From: Acanthochromis polyacanthus
Taxonomy: Eukaryota > Chordata > Actinopteri > Pomacentridae
Direction: 5' to 3'
DNA length: 64,000 nucleotides
NCBI RefSeq assembly: GCF_021347895.1
Contig: NC_067114.1
Span: forward strand, 29,268,373-29,332,372
Position numbers and translations under genes: made by a program. The notes beneath the pieces were generated by a model. The model was not told the DNA's origin. It was given only the letters and a program-made list of their open reading frames with translations, and ran no database searches. Of the stretch, positions 34,943-45,235 are shown piece after piece. Each line of letters starts with the position of its first letter. Positions within the stretch are counted from its first letter, which is position 1.

Positions 34943-35110
34943 TTAATGCTCTCCAGAGATATATCTTGGCATTTTAGTCAGTAATAGATGGGGTTCAGGG
35001 AGAGTAGCATTTTTAGCTTCAAGCCGATTTTCCCTCTGACTAATTGCGCCTCGTGCCTCAGAAAACAGCCTCTCTGCTGGAACAGAGGATGCAGCACTTC
35101 CAAGGTATCT
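34943..35110 (-). pseudogene. hAT transposase C-terminal (dimerisation) relic
   Basis: From 35110 leftwards the minus strand reads RYLGSAASSVPAERLFSEAR, then GAISQRENRLEAKNATLPE, and runs open to a TAA at about 34943. The AASSVPAERLFSEAG....SxxRNRLxxKN pattern is the hallmark of the C-terminal hAT dimerisation region, which holds the transposase subunits together. Upstream on the same strand, NWECNSSAQQ joins directly to RYLG, as in intact hAT proteins, and a CTVC pair near 35200 may be a remnant of the N-terminal BED zinc finger. If so, the catalytic middle has been deleted. It cannot be active. No TIRs were found for it. Confidence 0.75.
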
Positions 35111-35530
35111 CTGCTGTGCACTGGAATTGCACTCCCAGTTTTTAACTTTCAGGGTTTATTGTTTCTAAATGTTTAAAGCTACTTCTGCTGCACGGCACCT
35201 CGTTGTCACAAACGGTGCATCTCGCTGTATTTTCATCTAGCGGTGGAAAGTAACACCACACCACGCTGAGCTCCTTTCCTGCCATTCTCCTTCACTCCAA
35301 AGTTTGATTTGGAAACGTGTGATCAGCGCTCACAGCATTGTGACCGGGGTCGGCTAAATACGTCAGGCTGTTTGTCAGAAAGATTAGACGGAGTATTTGA
35401 AACACTTGGAGACGAAGCAGCCGCCCAGGTTCTGTACTTATACAGTTTTGTTTTTGATATCTTTTTAAAGGAAGGGTGTAACAGTTGGAACTTAACATCT
35501 GGACAGCACTACAAAACATCAAACACGTTA
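35111..35530. other. No further gene recognised; possible BED remnant
   Basis: The first 130 bp or so may be the upstream part of the hAT relic on the minus strand. The remainder is unique-looking sequence up to the mariner-like element. Confidence 0.35.
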
Positions 35531-35532
35531 TA

Positions 35533-36936
35533 CCGGGCTTTGCAAAAGTTCTGTTACACTTGTTGAGACATTCACGAAAATGAACGCAAAGATTTTTTGG
35601 TGCAATGAGATAATTTTTTATTTTCCAAATATTTCAATATACGTGTTAATGATAATATTAATCAGAAATGTGGCCACCCTCGGCTGCAATCAAACGCTCC
35701 AGACGAGACCTGAAGGCTGTGCACACCTTGCAGACATCGTCCTTCATTCCTGCCCACACACGGTTGACGGAAGTCTTCTGCTCCTCGACACTACCTTGCA
35801 GGCTTTACCCTCAACGTGCGCCCACACGCTGTAGTCGAGGGGGTTGAGGTCAGGTGACTGCGGCGGCCACATGTCCTTCGGCCAGAAACTCAAGTTGGAC
35901 CCTAACCACTCTTGCACAACCTGGGCAGTGTGGGCTGGTGCACCGTCCTGCTGGAAGACATAGTCTCCCTTCTTCGTGATCTTTTTCACCCACGGCAGGA
36001 CTTTTGTGGCTGTTCTTTGCGAACTCAGTCATTTTGAGTGTCTGATTGCTTTGAAAGGCCTTTCTCACCACCGAACGGTTGACAGCTCGAGGTCTGCCTG
36101 ATCGTGGTCGATCTTTCAGGTCTTCACCATTCTTGAGTCTCTCCGCGACTCTGTGGACGGTCATCCGGCTGATGATCAGCTGCTTGGCTCTGTCAGACTT
36201 GTTGTGGCCAGCATGAAGGACAGCAGATATCTCAACTCTTTTGACTTCCATCTTGATACAACTTCACCGGAGAACAAATTTGTATTAATGACACCTGCTT
36301 TTAAGGTAGAACTTTCAGTTTGTTTAACCCGTTGCGCTTCAGTTGCGCTTCAGTGTCCCGCCCGCAGTACACTTGCATAAGCAATTTGCTAAATGTCTGA
36401 AACTGCAAACACGATTATACAAACACTATACGCCGATGGAAAGCTTAGATTCTCATGAATCCGCCGGTATAAACCACTTTCAGATGTGATTACCACAGCG
36501 GGTAATATAAACACATTTGTGCGACAAACAACGAATATTCATCCATCCGTTCTCTATACACGGCTTCAACGTACACAGCGCGACTCACATTTCCGGGTTC
36601 ATTATTACACACAGATGAAAAGATTCCACAAAAAATGGCCATAATCCAACCTTGGACATCCAGACGAAACAAGCCAGTAAACTATTTTGTCCAAAACATG
36701 TCTTGAAGTCGGTATATGATCCACGAATCGGTCATTTTTGAGGAAATGCACCTCGCGATGCGCGTCCAATATTCACTGTATTTCTCGTCATATTTTTATT
36801 TACAAATAGAATATTAGCGATTTTTTGTACTGAAAATGGCTGGAATTGACTGCAGCTTAAATGGAATTTTTCACTCCGACATGTAAACGTCTCTAAGGAT
36901 CATGAAACCGTGTAACAGAACTTTTGCAAAGCCCAG
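35533..36936 (-). mobile_element. Mariner/maT-like element, internally deleted
   Basis: Inverted ends of about 27 bp, C(C/T)GGGCTTTGCAAAAGTTC continuing to TGTTACAC, agree except at one position and are flanked by TA (35531-35532 and 36937-36938). That is the structure expected of a Tc1/mariner insertion. The 1,404-bp element carries only the ends of a transposase gene. Confidence 0.85.
35744..36251 (-). pseudogene. Mariner/maT-like transposase, deletion derivative
   Basis: The minus strand starts MEVKRVEISAVLHAG at 36251. It encodes a helix-turn-helix (IISRMTVHRVAERLKNG) followed by RPRSGRPRA, the GRPR linker of Tc1/mariner DNA-binding domains. After KMTEFAKN the frame jumps. In another frame the C-terminal catalytic part reads GDYVFQQDGAPAHTA and later WPPQSPDLNPLDYSVW. 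The first catalytic Asp and the central domain are missing. By my count 36 residues separate the Asp of QQDGAPAH from the Asp of NPLD, which points to a D-type (maT/mariner) rather than an E-type (Tc1) triad. The product would be dead. Confidence 0.8.
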
Positions 36937-36938
36937 TA

Positions 36939-38256
36939 TTGTGTGTAGCGACTGGTTTCGGACGCTGCTACTTACACCTTTTGGTGTCGAGGCTGAAATC
37001 TATCCCAGCATGCAGTGAGAGTTAGCGAATGCCGTAGAGATCCAACATGTAAACACATACAATCACACTGACACCTACAGACAGTTTATTTATGGCTCCC
37101 AGCTCCCCTTCATATTGTGGATTTGGCATTTCTCAGATTAGAAGAAAAGGTGTGTGACGCCTATTAACACCCAGCCTGTCTGAGCACCGCTGATGGGATA
37201 AGTGATGATATTCCAGGGTCTCGACCTTCTGTCGGTGATCATGAGGGATTTACAGCCGTGTCTAACCCCCTTATTGTCCCTCCTCTTTGTATTCTTGTCA
37301 CTCGTCCATCCTTCCTGCAGCGCGTCTGTCTCTCTGACTCATGCTGTGGCGACGCTCAACACCAAGACAAAGGTCATATTTAAAGATTCAGTGATGGAGT
37401 GTGACGGTAAAACCGCCGAGCATGATCTCTCGTGTGCATTGGAAACATCTCCGTTTCATGATTTTCCTGGATTTATTATCCATCAAATATTATGTCAACG
37501 CGGAGACGAATAGAAATAAAAACAACAGGAAAAAATGGCTGCAAGAAATGATTCCACAAGACACAAAACTATAAAACGCAGTCACACAGGCGGCTCCAAT
37601 AAAGCACAATAGAATGGGATTAATACTATTAATATACATGGAAATGTGTCGGGTTTAACTAGATTTATGTAACAGTAAACGTGATAAAAAGATGAAGAAG
37701 GTAGAATGATGAGCGTGCAGTTAAAGGACAGAAACAAGGAGTCATAGAATGAAGGGGAACAGGAAGGATTTAGGCAGCAAGGCAGAGAGAATGGGAGGAT
37801 TTATTACTGCCTATTTTGTTCAGCTGAGTAAATTTATTGAATGTGCGAACAGATAACGGGTGACCGATATATGAGCGGAGGAAATCACCGACCGGCTGGC
37901 CTAAATGTGCTCACCAGGAAGTGCAAACAGACCAGAGTCCAAATTAGGACAAGTTTTAACCAGATTTGTAGAATGTCGACAAAGGAAAATGTGAAAAAAA
38001 ACATGTTCATTTATTGCTGCTATGCAAATATTAGGACTCTCCAGTGAGCTGCCTTAAAAACACTGCAAAAGGAGACGAATTCACAAGAAAAAGAGGAAAA
38101 AATTAGAATGTCAAACTATAGTATTGCTGTATTCACTTCCTGCCCTCTCTGGTTTTTATTAATCTATCAAGCAATGTACACATAAATAAAAACTACATTA
38201 GACGATGGCTAAAGTAATATATATACACGATATGTCACAAAATACGCAGTACACAG
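36939..38256. other. No gene recognised
   Basis: Unique-looking sequence. The plus-strand frame 37202-37513 (103 codons) has a hydrophobic N-terminus (LLSLLFVFLSLVHPS) but no domain or neighbouring exon that I can identify. Confidence 0.4.
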
Positions 38257-38388
38257 TAGGGCGAGACCCGAATATCCGAATATTCGTCCCCCCGTCGGAC
38301 GTTGCGGGGCGGAACGAATATTCGGATATTCGTCTTTATTAGGGCCCGGATATTCGGAGGCCAGAAACCACTATTCGGGCCAGCCCAA
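38257..38388. mobile_element. Very young hAT-type MITE, 132 bp
   Basis: It is flanked by a perfect 8-bp duplication, GTACACAG (38249-38256 and 38389-38396). The ends TAGGGCGAGACCCGAATA and TATTCGGGCCAGCCCAA are imperfect inverted repeats. Inside, 38269-38287 and 38314-38332 are perfect 19-bp inverted arms (CGAATATCCGAATATTCGT) around a GC-rich loop. The perfect duplication suggests recent insertion. Confidence 0.88.
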
Positions 38389-38396
38389 GTACACAG

Positions 38397-39325
38397 CATT
38401 AAATATTTCACACTATGCCTTTGAGCAAGGTAGAGGATGTGATGAGGGAGTAAACAGATGGCTGCTACATAATGTATGTTGATGTGATTGGATAATATCA
38501 TGTAAATTTAAGGGAGAAAATAATACAATACATGAGAATATGAGTAGAACACGCATATAAATAAAGTGATCCTTACATAGCGGCCTCACCTACAGGGACG
38601 AACACGTTTCTTTTGATTACAGAGAGCAGTTTTGAGAGCCGTTATGCCGGTATCATTTCATGAATCTGTATTCCATTAACAAGCCTTCCCGTTTACATTT
38701 AGCGCTGATCGAAATTCACAATAATGCACTGGCTTTTATGTTTATGTCATCTTTACGTTGTCATTACGAATGCGCCTTTTGCACTTCCACCACTCGAATA
38801 CTAATACAGTAATACTGTTTTTCCACCGTGGTAATTTGGGAAACTGGTGTTTAAAACGCTCCAAGACAAGAGATTCTTCTGGAAAAACACCCAGCACACC
38901 TTGTGCTATAAAGCAGACTAATGCAGCAACTGCTCTCTGCGCTTTTTATGAAGATTTTTATATACATTTATTTATATACTGTGCTTTTAATATATATTTT
39001 GCACATTCCATATTGTTAGGTAGCAAAGTTCTGCTGTACAATGATATTAAAGCTTCTATTCTATAACATATCAATTAAGTCAGTGTAGCATAGCAATGTG
39101 CAGTAATGATAGAGGGATATGTACAATAGCAACATAGAGATATCGGCAATATAGTCATGTGTAAATGTTAATTAATTACTGTTTTTGTCTGTCTTTACGC
39201 GGAAATGTACATTAATACGAGCTGTCCCACTTTAAAAATATGATAAACATAAGCCTGTATGAAACTACTGCAACTTATGGTACAATAAAAAGTGCTTTTA
39301 ATGTTTCTAGGCTACCTGTAGCCAT
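38397..39325. other. No gene recognised
   Basis: AT-rich unique sequence. The plus-strand frame 38758-39066 (102 codons) has no recognisable domain. Confidence 0.45.
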
Positions 39326-39589
39326 ACAGGGGGTCCTTATGTTCCTACGCATATAGGTCGGTAAGTCGGAACTCGAGCAAAAATGCAAACAAACTGTTAC
39401 ATGCATCATGATATCGATCAGTTCTTTGAAAAAGTCATGAATACCAACAACTTCCATGCATGCATGAACCATTTCACAAGTTAGCAAATGTAGCATAATC
39501 CAAAATGGCGTACAAACGGCGAATGTAAACGAAGCCGTCTTAAGGTACGAGTCCACTTTTTCAGATTCAGATAAAATTTATTCATACTA

Positions 39590-40145
39590 GAGCTGGGTGA
39601 TATGGCCAAAAAATAAAATCTAGATATTTTTTTAGTCATCTTGGACGATTACGATTTTAATCAATTTTGTTGTTTCTTTGCGGTCTGTTTGCTATGGCTA
39701 GTGCTAGCCATGCTGCACTCCCGTAGCTGCAGCACTCTTCCCATTCTTTAGGATGCCTCTGCTGGAGGTGCTGAAAGAGGTTAGTTGTGCTGCTACTCTT
39801 TGTTTTCACAGTACTTTTGCAAACCTTGCACATGACTGTAGTTTGCTCTGTGTCAGTCTTGTCAAAGCCGAACCACTTCCATAGAATCGATGGAACATGA
39901 GGCCCTTTTCTCGCGACCAACTCTTCGTCTGCTTTTCTGTCCGCCATGACGGGGGTGGGGTTGTTTTGGCGGAAGGAGATGAGAGGCAGAAGCAAACACC
40001 AGTGCACAAGTTGTGAAAAGCAGAAGAAGAATCTGTATTGTTAGATATTTAAGCTCGCCTCGATTTTACGATTTGACAAATTTTCAAATCATCAGGTTTT
40101 AAAAAGGGGAATCAATTGAATTATTTTGATTTATCCTAATTCATA
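39590..40145 (-). mobile_element. hAT element fragment with BED-finger exon
   Basis: The left end CTAGAGCTGGGTGATATGGC is a typical hAT terminus (TAGAGCTGGGxGATAT). The right end is not recognisable. Only the first part of the transposase gene remains, next to this 3' terminus, so most of the gene has been deleted. Confidence 0.65.
39657..40007 (-). pseudogene. hAT transposase N-terminus, BED zinc finger
   Basis: The 116-residue minus-strand frame contains MADRKADEELVARKG, then SILWKWFGFDKTD, then TTVMCKVCKSTVKTKSSSTT and NLFQHLQQRHPKEW. The C-x2-C, then H-x4-H arrangement preceded by aromatic residues is the BED-type zinc finger found at the N-terminus of hAT transposases, where it binds the transposon ends. 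MADRKAD is a more likely start than the upstream Met, because homologous proteins begin close to the finger. The frame runs out soon after the finger (RPQRNNKID), right at the element's terminus. It could still encode a free BED-finger peptide if transcribed. Confidence 0.75.
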
Positions 40146-40159
40146 CTATCTTTCTCTGT

Positions 40160-40620
40160 TTTCTGCATGTAAAGGCGCCGCATCTGAAAATCGTGCACAT
40201 GGTGGGCGGTCGCTAGCGGGTCTTAATATTGTCACATGACCGAGCTTTGAGCTTGACAGCCTGACAGTTGCGTAAACAAAGCAGCTAAACTTTCTCTTTT
40301 ATCTCAAAAACACTTCAGCAAAAAGTATTTCTGAAAGTATTTGAGGCTAGAAATAAGTTGAATCTGTCCTCATTTTAGCTCACTGATGGCTAGTTTCACG
40401 ATGCATCAAATCTCCACACGCCGCATCAAATTTCCATAAAGAAGAAGTCGAGTCTACTTTATGCAAATGAGCTTCGGCCCGCTGCAGTTAAACACACCGG
40501 ATAACGGCTCCAAACTCACCGCATGTTGCGTGTTGATCCACAGCTCATTTGCATAAAATAGACAAACGTCTAAACTAGATGGAACCTCCATCAGTTTGGA
40601 CATAATGACGAAACGCCGTA
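40160..40620. repeat. Family C hAT-related sequence, internal part
   Basis: 'cagcaaaaagtatttct', 'agtttcacgatgc' and 'ttatgcaaatgagcttc' occur in the same order as in 21640-21840. An inverted repeat of 22 bp (40452-40473 and 40542-40563, one mismatch) places an ATGCAAAT octamer in each arm. No TIRs of family C are attached. Confidence 0.6.
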
Positions 40621-40872
40621 GGTCGAGGACGTTGTAAACCGAGGACGCCCTGTATTTTGTTTACTTTATTTATTAATCGCTAAGAGAAACATTCACACAC
40701 ATTTCTACAAACAAGCTGCTGTGAGGCTGTAAAATGAAAAAACCTCCATCAAAAAGCATGTTTTTTTTTCTGTTCCTGTTAAAGGATTGCATTTTTGATC
40801 GAGAAATCCCATTTAATATTTACTGATTTACTATTTATTATTACACTCGCTTCTACAGGAACGGTTCAAATT

Positions 40873-41185
40873 TTAAATGTCACTTAAATGATAGAGCAGC
40901 TTTAAAGGTTTCATGAAGCTGCTTCGAAATGCTGTCTGACATGTCAGCGCTAACCTCCCACAGGTGTTTATCTGGGTTGGGATCTGGTGACTGCATGTGA
41001 TTGTGTTAAACCGTTCAGTGAGGCCTCGTGGGCTTTTGTCATCCTGGAAGAGTCCACTCCCTTCAGGATAGAAATGTTTCACCATTAAATAAAGGTGATC
41101 ACTCAGAACAGTTTAGTATTGATTTGCTTTGAGCCTTTCCTCTAAGAGGCCAAATGAAGCCAAACCTCTCCAGAGTCTCCAGATC
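40873..41185 (-). pseudogene. Tc1-like transposase relic, catalytic region
   Basis: On the minus strand LKANQY is followed by VLSDHLYLMVKHFYPEGSG, then LFQDDKSPRGLTERF, where FQDDNAPxH is the usual second-Asp box of Tc1 transposases. In a second frame QSPDPNPDKHLWEV matches the SPDLNPIExLW box holding the final acidic residue. Stops and a frameshift separate these parts. The N-terminal DNA-binding domain and both TIRs are absent. It is an old fragment of a DDE-type cut-and-paste transposase. Confidence 0.75.
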
Positions 41186-42046
41186 TCCTCAGTGTAGAGG
41201 TCACATGGTCAGGTTTATTAATCTGTCACCTGTCTGTGACCAGGTTTGAGGCTATTTTGGGGGGTTTGTGTCAATTACAGCCACTGAAAAATGGCTCAAA
41301 AATAACTTAAAACGTCAGTGGATTGTTCACATTTTCATTACTGTGTGAAGCAACACATATGTCCATATGTCCTGTATTCTCCACGCACTCCTACGTTAAT
41401 ACGATGAGAAATAGTGGTTGATTTGAAGTATGAATGTATTTTTCGCTTGGTATTTAAGGTAGTAGAATCCTAGACTCTACAAAATGTAAAAAAGTAACAA
41501 TTTCCATTCCTTTCATCTGAAAAACGTGAAAAGGATAGAACTGAAATACCTGATTGTGTCCTTGGTGGAAATCTCTTTGAAATTTTTGTTCACCTTGTCC
41601 AATGTCACACTTTTGATTTTCACAACGTTTTCAGCTGTTTGCCGGATTCAACCACCTGTGGCCTTCAAACGTCAGATTCTGAGGCTGTTGTACGACAGGC
41701 GGACAAACACAGCTGGAATAATATCTCCTATTGAGCAACGGATATTTCAAATTTGAAAAAAGAAACGGCCATTGTAAATACACCAAACCAACCAGATCCT
41801 TGTAGACCAACTACATGTGTCCAAACGAGCAAAAATCATAAGTATACAACACTTTAAGTAGCCTTTTCTAACCTCTAAACCTGCCTAATAACTTGGGCAA
41901 AGCTTGTACATATGACCTAACCTCTGACTGTAATATTTGGGAATTTTCCATCACAGTGCCTCATCTTTCAAAACTGATTTTAAAAAATTGGTATAACTGA
42001 TACGAAATGACCGCATTTGATTTTGATTATGTTGTCATATTTGGAT
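41186..42046. other. No gene recognised
   Basis: Unique AT-rich sequence; small frames only. Confidence 0.45.
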
Positions 42047-42987
42047 TAGTGGTGGGAAGAGATTTTAAAAATTAATCTAATTAATTAGAGCTTTTGTGAC
42101 GATATTTTATGAAGCGATATTTGACACAATAAGTAAAGTTTTTCAGTTCCAATAAATTTTGGTTAACAAATGAATCAATGTATAGACATCCATCTGTTTA
42201 TTATGTAAAATCTATAATGTACAACATTTTAAAATAGGACCTATAGAAAAAAGGGATTTTGATGATTTAAAGCCTGGATTTAGTTCAGTTTTCCTGTTGT
42301 ATGGAACATAACATAAGCAGAAGTAGTTTAAGGACCTTCAAAAAGTTGAAAATCCACAGATTCATTCTGTTTTCATAGTTTCTGGGTCTGATAAATGGTT
42401 TCTTTTTTTATGATACACATTTATATTTATCGAAATACATTTTTATAAGCTAAAAGTTTATAATTAGGTTAGAAAAAAACAGACAGACCAACAAACCAAC
42501 AGTGATTATCACATAACTCCACCGAGGCTCGGCAGTGTAAAAACTTAAACCACAAAAATGTTTGTTTCATTTCTATGTATCTGCATTTTTCATCCGTCTG
42601 CTACATTCACAGATTACTGCTAACTCAAAGTACAATCATAGCAAAATATATTCAACATTTTAAGACTTTTTGTAAACTAAAGCACTTTCAAAGTCTTCAC
42701 AAGCGTTCTATTATGGGATGGCTACACTGTCGTCGCTAACGTTAGCTCTGGTGCTAACAGCAACATGTTTTACATTGAGGTGATAGTTTCAGCCTGAAGC
42801 GCTGCAGTGATAAAAAAAAAAAAAACTTTAGGTGCATTAGCGCCACCTACTGGGCTGGAGTGTTCAGTGTTAAATGTGTGCCAGAAATTAGGGAACGGAG
42901 AAAGGTGCGATTAAATGTGTTATGTTTTTAACATTAGTTTTTCTGTGATTAATGACTCGAAATTAACACACTAAAGTCCCAGCCCTA
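42047..42987 (-). mobile_element. Non-autonomous hAT element, family C copy 2
   Basis: This is an inverted copy of 21427-22222. It begins TAGTGGTGGGA and ends AAAGTCCCAGCCCTA. The flanks ATTTGGAT (42039-42046) and ATTTGTAC (42988-42995) agree at 6 of 8 positions. On the minus strand it carries a CTCF-core match CCAGTAGGTGGCGCT (42839-42853). It is longer than copy 1 because another repeat has inserted at about 42190-42540. Confidence 0.75.
42190..42540 (+). repeat. Repeat inserted in the hAT copy, CTCCACCGAGG end
   Basis: This block has no counterpart in hAT copy 1. It ends with 'cacataactccaccgaggct', like the repeat at 3389-3622, preceded by an AGACAGACCAACAAACCAAC run. The left boundary is approximate. 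Confidence 0.5.
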
Positions 42988-42995
42988 ATTTGTAC

Positions 42996-43513
42996 GTATT
43001 TCATCTTGTGGAATATAACTTGCTGTCTCTATAACCAAATATATTTCTAATCTTATTTGATATCAGCTGCTTCATTCATGGTTCTGAATAGGTCAAGAAT
43101 GCGGATTCAATTAGCAGCTGAGCACACTTTTAGCTACAGGTCGACCCTGAGGAAACTAAAGGTTTTAAAATATTAAAGGTTTATAATATTGGTTATCCTG
43201 GATCGCCGATGTTAGATTTAGTCAAACCAGAGAAACCAAAAACTCTACTAACAGGGGAGATTTCTTCGTGTGAAACTAAACATTTTACACCGGTTATTTT
43301 CCCTGCAGTTTGTGTGATGATGTCTTACTTTAACGCCTTTACAACACCTCAGTCAGTCCAGTCTGTTCAGCAGAACGATGCAGCTGTTTGGGGGACTGAG
43401 AGCTGAACCGGCCTCTAGATATGCACACCTACAGATAGAAGTGGTGTAATATCAGCGCGGTAATTAGCTCAACAGATACCTGAACCACTCCAGCATGGCT
43501 TTACACAGAAAGG
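42996..43513. other. No gene recognised
   Basis: Unique-looking sequence between a hAT element and a LINE tail. Confidence 0.45.
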
Positions 43514-43745
43514 AGTCGGCTGAAGTGGTCGCAGCATCTGTAGAGGATGCTTCCTGGACGCCTCCCACATGAGGTGTTTCAGGGATGTCCAATCAGGAGG
43601 AGACCCCGGAGCAGACCTTGGAGGTGCTTCATGTTTCTTGGCTGGCTCCTAAACGCCTCAGTATCGCAGCAGAAGAGCTGGAGGAGGCGGCGGGGGAGAG
43701 GGAGGTCTCGGGAGTTCAGATCCCACGGCTCAGACGAGCGGTAGA
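43514..43745 (+). pseudogene. RTE-like LINE ORF2 C-terminus
   Basis: In the frame from 43547 the plus strand reads MLPGRLPHEVFQGCPIRRRP; after a frame change it reads SWLAPKRLSIAAEELEEAAG and then EREVSGVQIPRLRR. This corresponds to MPPGRLPGEVF...TGRRPRGRPRTRWRDYVSxLAWERLGIPPEELEEVAGEREVW in fish LINE proteins that usually end just before a (GGAT)n tail. That tail is missing here. The fragment is 5' truncated and frameshifted. Confidence 0.75.
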
Positions 43746-44635
43746 ACACGCATGGTTAGGCGATTACAACGCATTACAGTAGATGTGATTCCTTCTGTAC
43801 AACCCTTGTTTTATGATTATGTATTGAAGAGCGTCTCTTTACACCTAATTGCCTCCACACAAGAAAATACCTTCTCGTGCAGCAGTTGCCTTCCTAAAGT
43901 ATGTCTGTTCAAACTAGACGCAGCAGCTTTGGTGAAAACAGATCTGCGACGTAGCAGAGCGGTAAGAAGCACAGCGTGGAGACATGGGTCCCGCAGCTGC
44001 ACCGCCATACATCAAAACAAAGCAGCAAGTTTATTGTACGTTCACCACAGCCGCTGCAGGCTTTTATTTTTCTCCTGCACTGTGGGTAATAGAAGCGGAG
44101 GCATTTTATTAGCACCTCCTCTCACATATCATGCAAGAGAAAGTGCAGCGTAAAGCAGACGAGACATTTAGAGACATAAAAGCGGTGAAATAATGGCTGG
44201 TGTGGGGTTAAAAATGGAGCATGCATAAAATAAAAGTGTTTGGATTTAGTTTCAGAAGCTGCTGGGACACATTATGAAGAAAAAAATTCTGTTTAATATG
44301 TTATGTTCTTGGCGAGTAAAGAAACTTCAAAAGAGGGTAAAGAAAGACCAAGTCTGTCCATCTCCCACTTTTATCTGCATCTATGAATTTATCTTCCTGG
44401 GACATTAGTTCCTGCTCAGGTGTCATTTCTTGTTCATTTTACATTCAAGTTCCACTTCTTTTTAACATTTCTTATGAAGTTGTGCAATATTATTTTAGCA
44501 TTTTGCTGTTTTTTTGTTGTGTTTTTTTTTTTGTTGTCTTGGTGGCTGGTTTGATGCAACCAAGAAAAAAGAAAAAACTTTCAAACTTGCTGGACGGTGA
44601 AGTTAATTTGGGTCGAGTGTATTTGGTCTTTTAAG
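43746..44635. other. No gene recognised
   Basis: Frames up to 133 codons (43752-44153, plus strand) show no recognisable domain. A T-run lies at about 44507-44537. Confidence 0.4.
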
Positions 44636-44639
44636 TGTA

Positions 44640-45235
44640 AGAAAAGACATAAAAATACACAATATTACACAAAACAACACAATGTAATAGAAAAATTACA
44701 CAAAGTGACACAAAAATTATGTAAAATTTACACAGACAAAACAATCAAAAAGATGATACAAAATGACACAAAAATGACAGAAATAGACACAAAATGACAC
44801 AAGACACAAAAGTGGCTCAAAAAGACAAAAATGGCACAAAAATGACAAAATGACAAAAAATGGCACAAAAAGTCACAAAATAATAGAAAAATGACACAAA
44901 AAGACAGAAAAATGACACAAAATGGCACAAAAAGACAAAAAAAATACACAAAAATTATTCAAAAAGACACAAAATGGCACAAAGACAAAAAATTACTCAA
45001 AAAGACACAAAATATGAGAAAAATGACACAAAAATGACAAAAAATGACTCAAAAAGACACAAAATAAGAGAAAAATTACACAAAGACACAAAAATGACAC
45101 AAAATGGCACAAAAAGACAAAAATGACTCAAAAAGACACAAAATATGAGAAAAATGACACAAAAAGACACAAAATAATAGAAAAATGACACAAAAAGACA
45201 AAAAAATGACTCAAAAAGACAAAACAAACATTATT
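44640..45235. repeat. A-rich array of ACACAAAA-TGAC units
   Basis: About 600 bp of degenerate CACAAAAAGACACAAAATGA units, the inverse of the T-rich arrays. Its flanks do not clearly match family A or B. All long frames in it are low-complexity artefacts. Confidence 0.85.

Larger units (their letters stand above)
39326..40652. mobile_element. Composite element with TACAGGG-GTCCT ends
   Basis: The left end TACAGGGGGTCCTTATG and the right end, whose inverse is TACAGGGCGTCCTCGG, look like diverged inverted repeats of a known fish DNA element. Between them lie a hAT fragment (39590-40145) and sequence related to family C (40160-40620). It may be one element invaded by others, or two unrelated ends; spacing alone cannot decide. 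Confidence 0.35.

Noticed and set aside
37202..37513. 103-codon frame with a signal-peptide-like start
   Set aside because: Only hydrophobicity supports it; no domain, cysteine pattern or neighbouring exon.
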